Positions 48,132 to 60,710 of a stretch of DNA of 64,000 bases are shown here, piece by piece (position 1 is the stretch's first letter; each line of letters starts with the position of its first letter). Origin of the DNA: Morella rubra (Eukaryota > Streptophyta > Magnoliopsida > Fagales > Myricaceae); contig RXIC02000013.1 in NCBI GenBank assembly GCA_003952965.2, forward strand, positions 434,001 to 498,000, given 5' to 3'. The translations under genes were made by a program, and so were the position numbers. The notes under the pieces were generated by a model. That model was not told the DNA's origin. It did no database searches and was given only the letters and a program-made list of their open reading frames with translations.

Positions 48132-50668
48132 TGTTTACAAGTACTCCACTACCCTTTTACGTATGTGTTTTAATTTGTATACCCTGCTGTCTAACACTCC
48201 TCTAAGCTCGTGAGAAAATCCTAGGCTCATCGCTCATTCTAAACATACCGTTTATAAGTAGTACAGCATGTTTTGCACATTCTAAGTGGTTTCCTTACTT
48301 CTTCTCTCGGATTTTTTGTTTCCTCTTTTTGTTTTTGTAATTTTTGTATTTTTGACAACCTGTATAGATGACGGATCGTTGGAACTCTTACATCAGGTGA
48401 AGCAACCAACTGTATATATCGTGACTGAGAACAACTTCCGTAGATATACATTTTGATGTTACGTTGATCTGTGTGCCTTCTCTAGTAATTTTTATTTGTG
48501 GCTTTTTTGTGTACATAATCGCATATTAATTACTTCTTTAGATGCATTTTTTTCTAAGAAAAAAGGTTAGGAGGAGAATAGAGATGGCAATCATACTTGG
48601 GCTTAAGCATAGTAACCGGCCCCTACCCTCCAGAAAGCCATTCAACTAGTAAGGCCTAAACTGATTCTATGATAACGCAGGGGACAATAAGTACTCCAAC
48701 AACGATTCTTTATATGTAGTCAGATTCACAAAGTTTACGCTTTTTTTTTTTGTGGGATTTGAGGTATCGCTAGCCTCCCTATACCTTCACCTTCCACCAC
48801 AAACCCAGCAACAAGCACACTTTTTGTGTGGTGTGTCTTCATGAGATAGTGGACAGAGAAAGGTTCAGAAAGTTACCAAAATGCAACCACTGCTTCCACG
48901 TTAACTGCATCCACATTTGGTTCAGGCCCCATTCTACGTGACCGCTTTGTACGAATCAGGTCTCTCTTGCTAATCATCAGTAGCATAAACACGTATCTCC
49001 TCCATCGGGTTCTCGGCAAAATATGAAACCTCTGAACTTTGAGATTTTCTTGGCTTCGGTAAATTCTATAGGATTCATTCTTATCGTGTAATTGTTTTCG
49101 CTGATCTATCATGCTTTGTATTTCTTACGCATCTACTTAATTTGTTTCAACTTTTCCTAGCGGTATTGAACTTTCGTTTTCCAATATGGTATGCCATTTT
49201 TCAAGAAATCCGCGACCCATATTACTAGCACAAGCCATTTTCATTATACGTATATGTGCTTGGATATAAGTTTTTCTATGTAGTGCATCCCTCCTTTGGT
49301 TGTAAGCACTAGATGTAAGTGATTAAACATAAACTACTATAATAATAGTATTATTTCCCATTCGTATATAAGGTCTTCAATCGATAAATTATTTAATTAA
49401 TAGGAGTCACGAAATTCAAACCCATGCATCCACACAATTGCTACGCGCGCGCATAGTTTTGTTGCAAGCAGCTACACTTATAATAAGCTTCACATATTTC
49501 ATAGTAAGCTAATTGTACTTGGATTGAATTGGGAAGACCAGAGGTTGCAATCCATGTCGAAGACTTGCTTGCCAAACTTTCTCAACGTTGGACATGGTGT
49601 ACCCGCACTCGTGCTCATTCCATCCTTCTGAGGCATGCACTATGGCTGCTATACGCCATGCAGTACTCATCACTCTTCTTGGCAACCAATTCTGCAACAA
49701 AACTCAAACAAAAACTCTTGTAAAGAGAAGAGCGACAGATATCGAAATTAAATTTCAAATGTTCGGGGCAATATTAATTCCATTAGAAGGAATATTGAGG
49801 TTGCTGCTATTACTAGACCACCCAAAATTGAAATTATTGGCCTTCAGTATAGACATATATATTCAAAGGAGTTTAAGTCCAAATTAGGTAATAGTCACAA
49901 AAGTTATTGTTTAATACAATGTTGATTAAACGTATAAAAATAATAATAATTAAGAATTTTGAGGTCTCCAAAATATCCAGTACTGGATCGACGTCATTTG
50001 TTCTTAATCTATATCATGCACAACATCTAAATATCACTTAGATTATCGACTAACCTCAGAGGAGCGCAAATTCTCAAGACTTTTGAATCACCATTGCCGG
50101 CGTGCTGTAGTAGGAGCAGTCTTTACGCAATTGCATCTGTGAGAAGGGAATAAATAAAGTCCCTTTCTGTGCCATGTGTTGTTCTTCCTCAAACAATCCA
50201 TCTCCCACCAACCAAGTCTACAAGAATTCCTGACAATTTTAAGTACGTACTGTTTTGTTGGTTAATTTAGATAGAGTTGCTAGTTATCACTAATAGAAAA
50301 GAATATATAATTATAATAAGGAGACAAAAACAGAAATTAAATTCCCTAAATTTACCTTTTGGCTACAATTTCTGGACAAGACCAAATTACTTTCAGACTT
50401 GTTGTTCAACCACTTTTTGAGCTTCAAATATTCGTGTTCATGTAATGTGACTACCTGAAGCACTCATGTTAAAAGACAAAATAAATTAGACCCTTTTGAG
50501 ATTATTACATTAGCTAAATATATATGCCATGCAGAAATAACTCCTCTGAATAGGAGGGCAAAGAATATTTTTTGGGCCAACTTTGCCGCTATAAAATATA
50601 TGAAAATTTTACAAATCACACACTAGGTTTTAACGCTTTTTTAAAAAACTCAATTGAGGTTTACAAAT

Positions 50669-50778
50669 NNNNNNNNNNNNNNNNNNNNNNNNNNNNNNNN
50701 NNNNNNNNNNNNNNNNNNNNNNNNNNNNNNNNNNNNNNNNNNNNNNNNNNNNNNNNNNNNNNNNNNNNNNNNNNNNNN
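50669..50778. other. Assembly gap, 110 N
   Basis: A run of 110 N. The near-identical direct repeat starts about 20 bases after it. Confidence 1.
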
Positions 50779-50797
50779 CCGCATAAACTATCAAAAA

Positions 50798-52027
50798 CTT
50801 CTTCAAGGCAACCACTCTTCCACAAGGTAGTTATGCTTTGTACACACTACTGTAAGCCCTAGTTCCAATACAATACTTAATGTCAAAATCCTCAGTGGCT
50901 TTAATGATGTCTTCATATGCAATGCTTCCATCATAATTCCATATGGAGAACAAATTCCCATCCTTCGTTTTTCTTGACTCTAATGGACTTTTCTTAATGA
51001 CACATCGTGAGAAAAGGAAACTCCCAAGAACTACAAATCCAAGGAAAATGGCAATCAGAACAAATTTTTTTGTTAGACTTCCATGAGATAATTGATAACA
51101 AGGAGAGAAACCACGAAAGTCACCGCATAAATCTTTGTTGCCAATTAAGGTGACACAGGCATGATAATGAAAATCTAGAATTGGACCCGTAGAAAATTGT
51201 ATGATAAGTCAACTTCTATAATTGGAAAGAGAGAACGGGGAATGCGGCCGTTAAGATTGTTGTAGCTGATATTCAAGAACGATAAAACCGGGAATGAAAT
51301 CCCAAGTTCAAAGGGTATCCCTCCACTGATGAAGTTATGACTTAGGTCTATGGTATCCAGCGAGGAAGAGCAACATGTGTACTTGGGAATGCTTCCGGTG
51401 AAGTGATTGTGGCTCAATAACAACTTCTTCAACGAAACATAGCTGGATAACATATCAGGGATTTGACCAATGAGATTGTTGGATTGGAGATTCAAAGTCC
51501 GTAGACTCTTGCAGTTCCTTAATTCTTTAGGGATTGTTCCCACGATATTATTATGAGAAATGTCAAGCTCTTCTAACTGAGTGAGATTTGCAAGCGAATG
51601 AGGTAATTCACCCGTAAAGCTATTATACGGCAGATTGAGGTAGGAGAGATTCGAGAGAGTGCCTATCTCAAGCGCGCGGGATGCTCCCCTGAAGTTGGTT
51701 TCTGTGAAGATTAAGACTCTTTAGATTTGGAAGAGAAGAGAAGCGGAGTTTAAACTGGCCTTTGATTAAACTAAAAGATCTATCAATCCTTGTGATGCTT
51801 CCATGAGCATTGCAAGTAATACCAGCCCACTTGCACGGACTAGAGGTATTGTCGGTTTCGGACCTCAACCACCACCTAGTCTCCAGCAGAGCCTCTGCTT
51901 CTAGTTGTAGTGTTGGCGATTGAGAAGCCTCTGCAAAGTCGTGTACGGGATTGAAATAGATACCGTAGAGCAAGACATAGGTAATCCATGCTACTACGAC
52001 AACAGAAAAGGAATAGGCGGATGCCAT
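50798..52027 (-). pseudogene. LRR receptor kinase A, copy 2, truncated by gap
   Basis: Contains the signal peptide (52,027), LRRNT region, LRRs (51,543-51,175), transmembrane part and kinase N-lobe, ending at the gap edge. The translation is the same as RLK A copy 1, including its frame breaks, which shows that the defects predate or are shared by both copies. Confidence 0.9.
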
Positions 52028-52713
52028 GTTTAAGTCTACAACGGGGGATGGGCAAATAACAAAATAGTGATTGTTAAGCTCATGACTCGGTCTCTTTTAT
52101 AGGCAGCAGACAAAGGATTGCGAGAGTGTCCCGGGCGCAAGGACTTTGGACACCAATTAAATCGTGAGTAAATGCTAAAATATGACTTGGACGCTTTAAT
52201 TTCCCAATTTCCTTCACATTTTACATTTTGGCAAAAGAAAAGGGTCAATGCCTCTGCTCGTCTCTTCCTTAACCTACAGCATAAATCTGCTATCATGGAT
52301 TGCCATTGACGTGGGTTAATGGTGAAGATAAATACCTGGGTCTTCTGTTCTTGGGCTTCTTTCCAAAAGATTAGAGATGGAGGAAAATTTGCGTGTCCGA
52401 CACATGGATCGGAAGTCACGATTCACATCAATTCGACATTTTGAAGTCAATGTTCACCTCAATCGTGGTTGGTTCAATGCCTGTTAATCTAGGCGCGTAT
52501 GACTTGTTGCATAGCGTGTATATCGAGTCAGGGCAAATGACCAAGGATCCCAAGCTTGGACTAGAAACAAGAGTAGGGGGCACTTAGTCCCAAAGACGAC
52601 TCCAATCTATGACACAGATTAAGGCACATGTGACAAACGATACACATCTTAGAAACCAGACATTAGCATATGAGCATGAAAGTATACTTTAGGATGCACA
52701 ATGGAGATCAAAC
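52028..52713. other. RLK A upstream region, copy 2
   Basis: Identical in content to 31,712-32,397. Confidence 0.6.
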
Positions 52714-53194
52714 CTCAACTCATCCACTTGAACATCTACTTGCACACATTGCTCTAAAGCCAGCCCCATACTTTTAGATCGAAGAGCAATTTGTGGACAC
52801 AAAAAGGCAAATGCTGACGATAGTGATGTGCGGGACTTCTTCATCCGTTGTTGGAGTATACAATTGGCATTCAGAAGTATTTTTATATCTATGATCTTAG
52901 GAAAGTACATGTCGACAGAGGAGACAAATTCTTCAGCAGTCAAAGGAAAAGGAACTAAGAATTTGCTGTATTCATGTGTTATATCTGTGTCATGGATAGA
53001 CAGCCTCCTTAGAAGTAGTATATAAAAGATAATCTCCTCTTCATGAAATTTTGGATGATAGTCCTACCCAGGAAGAAATTGTGACCAACGATTAACTTCC
53101 GCTCTGAGGAAAGGAGGCCAATGACATGGTGAAACCCAATTGGAGCTTGGATTTTCATCTCTACTACTTGGCGATTCTCAGCTTTTACCTCTTC
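52714..53194 (-). pseudogene. PARN exon pair, copy 2
   Basis: Same two exons and intron as 32,398-32,878 shifted by 20,316 (exons 52,714-52,984 and 53,068-53,194), with the same translation. No additional PARN exons are adjacent. Confidence 0.85.
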
Positions 53195-54789
53195 CTGCAA
53201 CAGATTATAGGAGAGAGAAAAATTTGATCTCCTGTTGAAATCTATGCCTTGGAACTTCAGATTCTAGAAATACCTTTTAGTTTCTAGTACTTCTCTACTA
53301 ATCATTCACTTGTATTAAAACCCAGTTGAAACTTAAGAAAATCCAAGCCAGCCAAACTTCAAACCACTAAGACCTTCTTGGGAGGAAAATAATTCAAATT
53401 ACAGTTTCAGTAATTGAACATGACATAACCAAGTCAACATACCAAGCAGTGTTTCATAGTTGAAGAAAATATGGAACCTTTACTTTCACTTTGTTAAATG
53501 AGTAAAAGTAAAAGGAGATAGCGTATTGTGGTGTTATCCAACTTGTTTATTTTACCCTAATTGATCTGCTATTTATATACAAAGTAATCGAGCTCTAAAA
53601 TGAGCGGTAAAACTAAAATAATAATAGACTGCTAACAGCTGTGTAACAAGAGAGTACAGCTGGAAATAAATAAGCTTCTTCGAGTATCTTGAGTCTTCTA
53701 GAACACGAATCTGGAACTTTGAAGTACTCGTGAGAAAGCTATGTTATATTCATCACACTTATACAAGCACTCAATATATTTTTCCCAAGGAAAAGTTACT
53801 TACTACAATGAACTCCCTGTCCTCCTTGGATTCTGTACGTATATTCTACTAGCTGAGTAAGGTCTTTGAAGTGCTGGTTAATAAGCTGCATACTTAGAAT
53901 TACATATTCAGCAAGATAATAAGCATTCTATTCTCTTCTAAGCAAGAACAACTAATATCTAAAATTCAAGATATCCAAAGATCGCGGTAATAATCCAAAA
54001 AGAAGTTCATTAAAGAAGAAAAGCGCAACAAAGGGTCGAGAACCTATTACATGGTAAATATACATGATTAAAACCCAAAACAAAACCAACATCTAAATTC
54101 AAAAGAACCAAGTAATCCCATGATAAAGAAAAGAGAATGAATTTAAAAAACTTAGATACAAAATGGGAACCGTACTTAGATTTAGAGATTGGAAAAAGGG
54201 ATTCACAGTTCTCGAAGGCAACCACTTCTAATTAGATTATAACCATAAAGAACCCGTAAGCGAACTATGAATTGTCTAGGCTTGTAGCAGAGTCTTCTGT
54301 GTGTAATGCAGTAAACATAATCTACAAGAAATGGCAACATATAGCAACGAAATTGGCAACTTGCAATCCAGTAGCTGTTGTGAACCGCCAATCGTTTGAA
54401 ATGAACCTTACTTTCTTGAGTGCCAGACAAAGTTGGAATTCAAATCGATTTAAAAATTTTGATGCATTAAATTAGTTGTTAGCATTTCAAAGTAGCTTAG
54501 ACAGAGTAGAATACAACCTGGAGAAACAAACACTGTGTTCCCCAAACACTGATAAAAGGAGGACGCTTTACTTCGCCAATTATATTTTGTGACGTTGAAT
54601 GAAGAAGGCCAACGTGACTCCTGCCCTCATATCCCACATTGACATTGTCAACTTGTTTTGGGATATATGGCTGTCAGCGGTCACGTGCATGACTCTGCTG
54701 CTTGAGGCAGGGGATATTGTGGGAGGATCTAAGACGGAAGAGAGAAGGAGAATTAGAGTAGAAGGATGCAATATTTTATGTTAATTACA
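53195..54789. other. Intergenic, copy 2
   Basis: Copy of 32,879-34,470; no supported gene. Confidence 0.6.
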
Positions 54790-55860
54790 ACATCAGAAAC
54801 TTTTGTATTTCTCCTCTGTCAAATTTTTTTATTATTTTTGTGAAATTTTATTTGTTTTATAAAATTTTGCACGATTTTTATCTTGTATTTTTATTTTTAA
54901 GAATACTTTTAATAAGTTTGATATTTTTATCTATTTTTATAATTTTTTATATTTATGAAACCATTTTCTAGTATTTTTTAAATTATATATTTTTTCTATT
55001 TTTTATTTTTATTTTTATTTTTTGAATATCATAATAACTATAAAATAATATTATTTAATTTAATAAAATATATATCATTCAAAAAAATCGACCCAAGAAC
55101 ATCGACCTCCTCTGTAACGCTCAAACCACTAGGCCGAAATCCCGAATTGAAATTAACGAACATTCATCGAATTACAATGAGCACCATCAATTCTAACCTT
55201 GATTTTGGTCTGACGACTTCCATTCTCTCTCGCTTGCTCTATGTAAGTTATTTATTTATTCATTTTTTTGTATTTTTGTAACTTTTTTCAGATTTTTAAA
55301 TTAATTTTATATTTTTTTTATTTTACTAAATTTCCAAAAGTATTTTTCTATTTTTAAAACATTTATAGACATTTATACACTTTTGTAACTATTTTAATAT
55401 TTTTTATTAGTTTCTCTATTGTTTTATTTATTATATTTGTAATAATTTTTTTAATGATTATATTTGCTAATTATTGTTAATTTTTTTTTTTTATTTTTTA
55501 TTTTTAATCTTTTTTTTTATTTTTGTAAAATTTTATTTTTTTATAAATTTTGCACGATTTTATTTGTCTTTTATTTTTATGAATATTTTTTATTAGTTTC
55601 ATATTTTATCTATTTTTATAATTTTTATATTTATGAAACTATTTTCTACTTATTTTTTGAATTATATATTTTTTCTGATTTTTTAAAATCATTTTTTATT
55701 TTTTATTTTTTTGAATATCATAATGACTATAAATTAATATTATTTAATTTAATTAAAATATAAATCATTTCAAATCTTAAACAACCAAACAAACCCTTAC
55801 AACAAAACAATATTTAAATAAAAAAATTTGAAATTTGAAAATTAAACCAAAACCAAAATC
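54790..55860. repeat. T/A-rich low-complexity tract, copy 2
   Basis: Counterpart of 34,471-35,420, longer and differently arranged. The 99-codon ORF at 55,464-55,763 is a translation of this low-complexity DNA. Confidence 0.8.
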
Positions 55861-56963
55861 ACAGCTAATTTCCAAACAAGTCCCGAGTTGTTGACATAGA
55901 GTCCAAACTACATTATTCATTCTTATATCTTTACTAATATAGCGGTACTGGACTGAGTATAAAGTATCCGTTTAATAACCTTTTTACGGATTGCGTCGAA
56001 AAGGGTAAAAACATTCCCGCCGTTCAACAAAATCGCCTGACTCACGTCCTGGACTACTGTTATGCTTCGAGACTCCATATCAGTAGCATTACTTTTCCCA
56101 TTTTGAACTTCTCTCCTTTGTTGATTGAACTAATTTTCTCAGATAAATTATGGATCAAAATCTTCGAGCCAGCGTGAATAAAAAAAAAAAAGAGTGGAAA
56201 AGGCGATTCCGGGTATGCTAATTGGTAATGAAATAGGTAATTGGCTATATTATACTTTAGGGTAATTTATAATTCAAAAATTCCCACGTAATTCCATTTG
56301 GAATTGGTCCAAATATTTAAGCGACCAACACATAATTAAGTTGATTTCAAATCGCAGGTGGACAGCCCCCTTTTGCTGTATACAAATTCGTCTAAAAACA
56401 TGTAGTCCACCTTTCTTAATGTTATATTCTCTCCGTTCTTGATCGGCGCAACTGTTTTCTTTTGTTGTTTTTGGCCCTGTGTATGATCTTTCTGGAGAGT
56501 TCCCCAACCCTCTTCCTCTTAACTTATTTTCATATGAATGTTAGGCTTGGCTACAAAATTTCAAATTCCTATTTCAAACATCCCTAAACCGAAAGAAAAT
56601 AACCAAAGTATAGGATGATTGCAGGGCAATTGAGTAAATTGATGGACTTTATTTCCATTAGCCCAACTGAATATTGACAGTTTTTTTTTCCTAGGCAATT
56701 GATGGACTTTATATTAATAAGAAATGAAAATTCACATGGGCTGGCACAGTACACAGAAAGGCCTAGAGGCCCAACTACAAGACTACCAGACTTAAAGCCC
56801 TTTATAAACACCAAAATAGGCCGAAGGCCCATGAAACAAAACCGGGTCCAAAGACGTACGGTTAATAAAAAAGGAAACATATTCTCATGGGGTACAGTTG
56901 TATGTGTCATGGTAATTTTATACACACCAAATACTACAGAAGACCTTAAAGCAAGCATGCTCT
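55861..56963. other. 3' flank of RLK B, copy 2
   Basis: Non-coding, with the retroposon-tail-like fragment at 56,735-56,860. Confidence 0.6.
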
Positions 56964-59926
56964 TTATGATGGTGTTTCACTTCCTGATCCAACCATTTCC
57001 ATTTCTTGGCTCATCAGCTGCCAGAGGGAAATTTCATCTAAGGGCTTGGCTAATATTGGCTTCCTATGAGCAATAAATTCTTTGGACACGCTTTTCATTG
57101 TTGGCCGAGACTTTGGGTTGGCACGCAAGCATGCAAATGCCATTTTAGCTACAAGAAAAATATAAGGTGCATCCCGATGAGTAGGTGGTGGTAGGCGTTT
57201 GTCAAGTATTTCATTTAGCATCACGCCTTGAAATAATGATGACAACGACAAAGAAGTTAGGAGTTCAGTTGGGTGCCTCCCCATTAATATTTCCACCGCT
57301 ACTACTCCAAAGCTATAAACATCACACTTTTCATTAATCCTCATCGTATAAGCTAGCTCTGCATAGAGATAAAAAGAAAAACTTTATTAGTAATGCTTCC
57401 TAGTATAGGCTAGTTCTTTGTTTCCTTTATTAATTAATATTTATATATCAAGTCAAAACTTTGAAAGAAAAAAATTCACTAAAGATAGTGATTGTAATTT
57501 GCTACGATAAAGGCATGATTCTACAAGATCACCTACTATATATTTAGGAAGCTGGATTGCGCTACATGCAAAATAATATGAAGAAACTTAATAGAAGGAA
57601 AAAGCAAAGAAAGGAATAAACAAGGAAGAGAGGAAAAAAAAATACCTGGGGCAATGTAGCCGTAAGTTCCAGCAAGTAAAGTTTGATTGGAGGAATCAGG
57701 ATCAAGGAGTTTAGCGGTGCCAAAGTCAGAGACAAAAGTCTCCAATTCAGAGTTCATGAGGATATTGTTGCTTGATATATCTCGATGAACAATTGCTGGG
57801 ATGCATTCATGATGCATGTAAGATAAGGCATTAGCTACACCCTTGATGATGTTCACCCTCGTATTCCAATTCAATTCCACAGCTTCAACATCGTTTCTTA
57901 GGACAACAAATAGGCTTCCTCTTTCCATGAATTCATAAATCAAAAACATGCATCGCCTATGTAAACAAAACCCATAAAGCTTTATAATGTTTCGATGTCG
58001 AATCTCTGACAGTACCTTTACCTCATTCCTGAAACTCTTCAAGAAATTTGGGTTCTCAGCTTCCATTTGATGAAGCTTCTTCAAGGCAACCACTTTTCCA
58101 CTAGGTAGCACTGCTTTGTAAACACTACCATAGCCTCCGGTTCCAATACAATACCTAATGTCAAAGTCATTTGTTGCTTTAATGATGTCTTCGTATGCAA
58201 TGCTTCCATCATAATTCCATATGGAGAAAAAATTCCCATCCTTTGTTTGTCTTGCCTGGAATGGAGTCTTCTTAACGAAGCATTGTGACAAAAACAAACT
58301 CCCAAGAACTACAAATCCGAAGAAAATGGCGATCGGAACAAAAATTATAATTTTTCGTCCGCCAAATGATTGGTGACCGCGTCCACCGAATGATTGGTGA
58401 CAAGGGCGAAAACCACTAAATTTACCGCATAAATCCTTGTTGCCAATTAATGTGACGGATGTAGGATAATCAAAATCTGGAATTGGACCCGTCAGACAAT
58501 TGTATGATAAGTCGACTTCTCTAATTTGAATGGTTAGATGACCAAAGGTAGAAGGGATTTGACCAGTGAGAGCATTATTGGATAGGGACAAGGAAATTAG
58601 ATTTTTCAGCTTCCCTATTTCTAAAGGAATAGAACCATTAAGTCGATTCCGATCAAGAAACAGATGTTGTAAATTCCTTACATCACCCAAGGTAGAAGGG
58701 ATTGGACCAGTGAGAGTATTATTGGATAGGGACAAGTAGGTAGATAGCATCCTATTTCTAAAGGAATAGAATCATTGAGTTGATTATTATCAAGAAACAG
58801 AGCTTCTAAATTAGTTAGATGACCCAAGGTAGAAGGGATTGGACCAGTGAGATTATTGGATACCTTTAGATTTCTGAGGGAATCATCGAGTTGATTATTA
58901 TCAAGAAACAAGCTTTTAAATTAGATTAGATTTCTGACCCAAGGAGATTATTGGACCAGTGAGAGCATTATTGGATCACATGAGGTTAGATTAGCCCCCA
59001 GAGCTCATTTAGATTTTATCAACGGAGCATTTGAGGTTAGATTTTTTCCAGGGAATAGAATCAGAGTTGAGATTTCCCAAGATAGAAGGGATTGGACCAG
59101 TGAGAGCATTATTCAAGGAGGTTAGATTTTTCAGCATCCCTATTCTAAAGGAATAGAATCATTGAGTTGATTGTTATCAAGATACAAAAATTCTAAATTA
59201 GTTAGACAACCCAAGGTAGAAGGGATTGGACCATGGAGAGCATTATTGAATAGGACAAGAAGGTTAGATTTTTCAGCATCCCTATTTCTAAAGGAATAGA
59301 ATCATTGAGTTGATTATTATGAAGAAACAGACTTTCTAAATTAGTTAGACGACCCAAGATAGAAGGGATTGGACCAGTGAAAGTATTATCGGACATATTA
59401 AGATGCTTGAGGTTGGTTAAACTCCAAAGGTTTGAAGGAATTGGTCCGACGATATAATTCTTAGAAATGTCCAGGTCCACTAATCGGCTGAGATTTGCAA
59501 GCGGAGGCAATTCCCCAGTAAAACGATTTAAACACAGATTGAGGTGGGTGAGACTCGATAGATTGCCTATCTCAAGTGGGATGCTCCCTTGCAGTTCGTT
59601 GTTTTGAAGATCAAGACTCTCTAAATTCGGAAGAGAAGAGAAGCGGAGTTTAAACTGACCTTCGATGAAAATGGAATTTCTGTCAATCCCTGTCACGCTT
59701 CCATAATCATTGCAAGTAATACCAGCCCACCCGCAAGGACCAGAGGTATTTTCGGTTTCATACATCGACCACCATCCAGTCTCCAGCAGAGCCTCTACTT
59801 CTAGTTGTAATGCTGGCGATTGAGAAGCTTCCGCAAACTCATGTGCGGGATTCAAATAGGTCCCGTAGAGCAAGACACAGGAGATCCATGCTACTACGGC
59901 AACAGAAAAGGATAGGCGGATGCCAT
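56964..59926 (-). CDS. LRR receptor-like serine/threonine kinase B (MIK2/At1g35710-like)
   Basis: Best RLK of the cluster; predicted plasma-membrane receptor. The ATG homologous to RLK A is at 59,926, but one T is missing near codon 5, so the open frame instead extends from 60,005. Order: hydrophobic signal ([20 protein letters not shown]), LRRNT ([21 protein letters not shown]), LRRs to 59,202, a disturbed LRR stretch (58,750-59,200), LRRs again, a transmembrane segment around 58,290-58,340, and the kinase. Kinase motifs are intact: [30 protein letters not shown] (RD type) and [11 protein letters not shown]. Exon 1 ends at 57,646; a GT-AG intron (57,359-57,645) interrupts the APE motif (IAP-E), and exon 2 (57,358-56,964) encodes [20 protein letters not shown] to the stop after SETPS. 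Because of the disturbed LRRs it may be a recent pseudogene, or the LRR repeats may be misassembled. Confidence 0.85.
58750..59202 (-). repeat. Disordered LRR-coding stretch inside RLK B
   Basis: GGGATTGGACCAGTGAGA and AAAGGAATAGAATCATTGAG recur every 72 or so bases as expected for LRR codons, but units are truncated and shuffled (for example 58,910-59,090), so the frame is lost. Confidence 0.7.
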
Positions 59927-60124
59927 GTTTAAGTCTATAATGGAGGATGGGCAAATAGTGATTGTTAAGCTCATGACTCGGTCTGTTTTTATAGGCAGCA
60001 GACATAGTTCAGATCAGCATAAAAAGATAAATAAAAGAAATATAAATTCAGGGGGAAAAAGTGAGGTTGTCACATTAATTAAATTGGAAGGGAGCTTTAG
60101 GTCAATGGTCATTGTTATTGGATA

Positions 60125-60225
60125 GTCTCGTAATTTGATTGATGATGTGATTATGAGAAATGATCAGGTCCACTAATCGAGTGAGATTTCCAAGCGGAGG
60201 AGGTGATCCGCCGAACGTACAGCTT
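60125..60225 (-). pseudogene. LRR scrap upstream of RLK B
   Basis: The minus strand resembles the [15 protein letters not shown] and PLANLSRL repeats of RLK B (AGGTCCACTAATCG, GAGATTTCCAAGCGGAGG) without an open frame. Confidence 0.55.
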
Positions 60226-60710
60226 CAGCCTTCAGCCCAAAGATGATTCCTATAACAAGATGTTTGATGAACGACCTTTCCTTCCCCGCGGGGTGGGGGC
60301 CAGCCATGGTTAATGCAATAGTCCTTGCAGGGTTCTACTTATTCAAAATATGGACTATGGGAGCCTATCATACCATATATATATTATTAATATTAATACA
60401 ATTTTTGCCTACTTTTTATGGATTACCGTGGGTCAATGATGAAGTAAACGGGTCAGTCTTCTATTTTTGGATTTCTTTCTGGGAAATTATATAGAAAGAG
60501 GACAGTGATATGAACTGCGGTGAAATGGGTCAGTAATGGAGATAAACAGACAGTCTTCTATTCTTGGATTTCCTTCTGGGAAATTATATAGAAAGAGAAC
60601 AGTGAGCGTTTTCGACACGAGGAATATTGGAGTCAAGACACCAACACCGGCTACAATTTTTTAATGGATGCCTAAAACCAGAGGATCATAATTTTTTGTT
60701 AATTGTTAAT
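60226..60710. promoter_or_regulatory. RLK-upstream-type segment, two partial copies
   Basis: About 60,445-60,505 and 60,540-60,640 share GTCTTCTATT, TTGGATTTC, TTCTGGGAAATTATATAGAA and ACAGTGA, relatives of the upstream segments at 12.4-13.0, 28.8 and 32.0 kb. Promoter function is inferred from position only. Confidence 0.45.

Larger units (their letters stand above)
39368..50668. other. Scrambled RLK-cluster-like sequence, no intact feature
   Basis: No credible ORF. Short readable islands match the RLK cluster in the same orientation: 40,430-40,470 (ATGCCGGCTGACGCTG) matches 60,720; 42,870-42,910 (GAAGACCTTAAAGCAAGCAT) matches 56,940; 44,015-44,035 (AATACCTGGGGC) matches the RLK exon 1 donor at 57,643; 44,630-44,660 (GTAAACACTACCATAGCC) matches the kinase N-lobe at 58,115; 45,850-46,560 holds LRR-like scraps. 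Between islands the text is dense with substitutions and small indels affecting coding and non-coding parts alike. It may be very old decay or an unreliable consensus. Confidence 0.6.
50798..58730. repeat. Direct repeat, copy 2 (partner 30,482-38,320)
   Basis: Parallel to copy 1 as described there. This copy reads more cleanly in the RLK B part, with fewer frame breaks. Confidence 0.95.

Noticed and set aside
48873-49112. 79-codon minus-strand ORF
   Set aside because: Basic and unrecognised, with no supporting homology or structure.
49509-49700. 63-codon minus-strand ORF with a fairly protein-like composition
   Set aside because: I do not recognise it, there is no start context or neighbouring exon, and it lies in the unreliable 39-50 kb stretch.
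50572-50862. ORFs running through the second N gap
   Set aside because: Artefacts of translating N; no homology on either side.
55464-55763. 99-codon ORF rich in F, Y, L and I
   Set aside because: Translation of a T/A low-complexity tract, with no homologous frame in copy 1.
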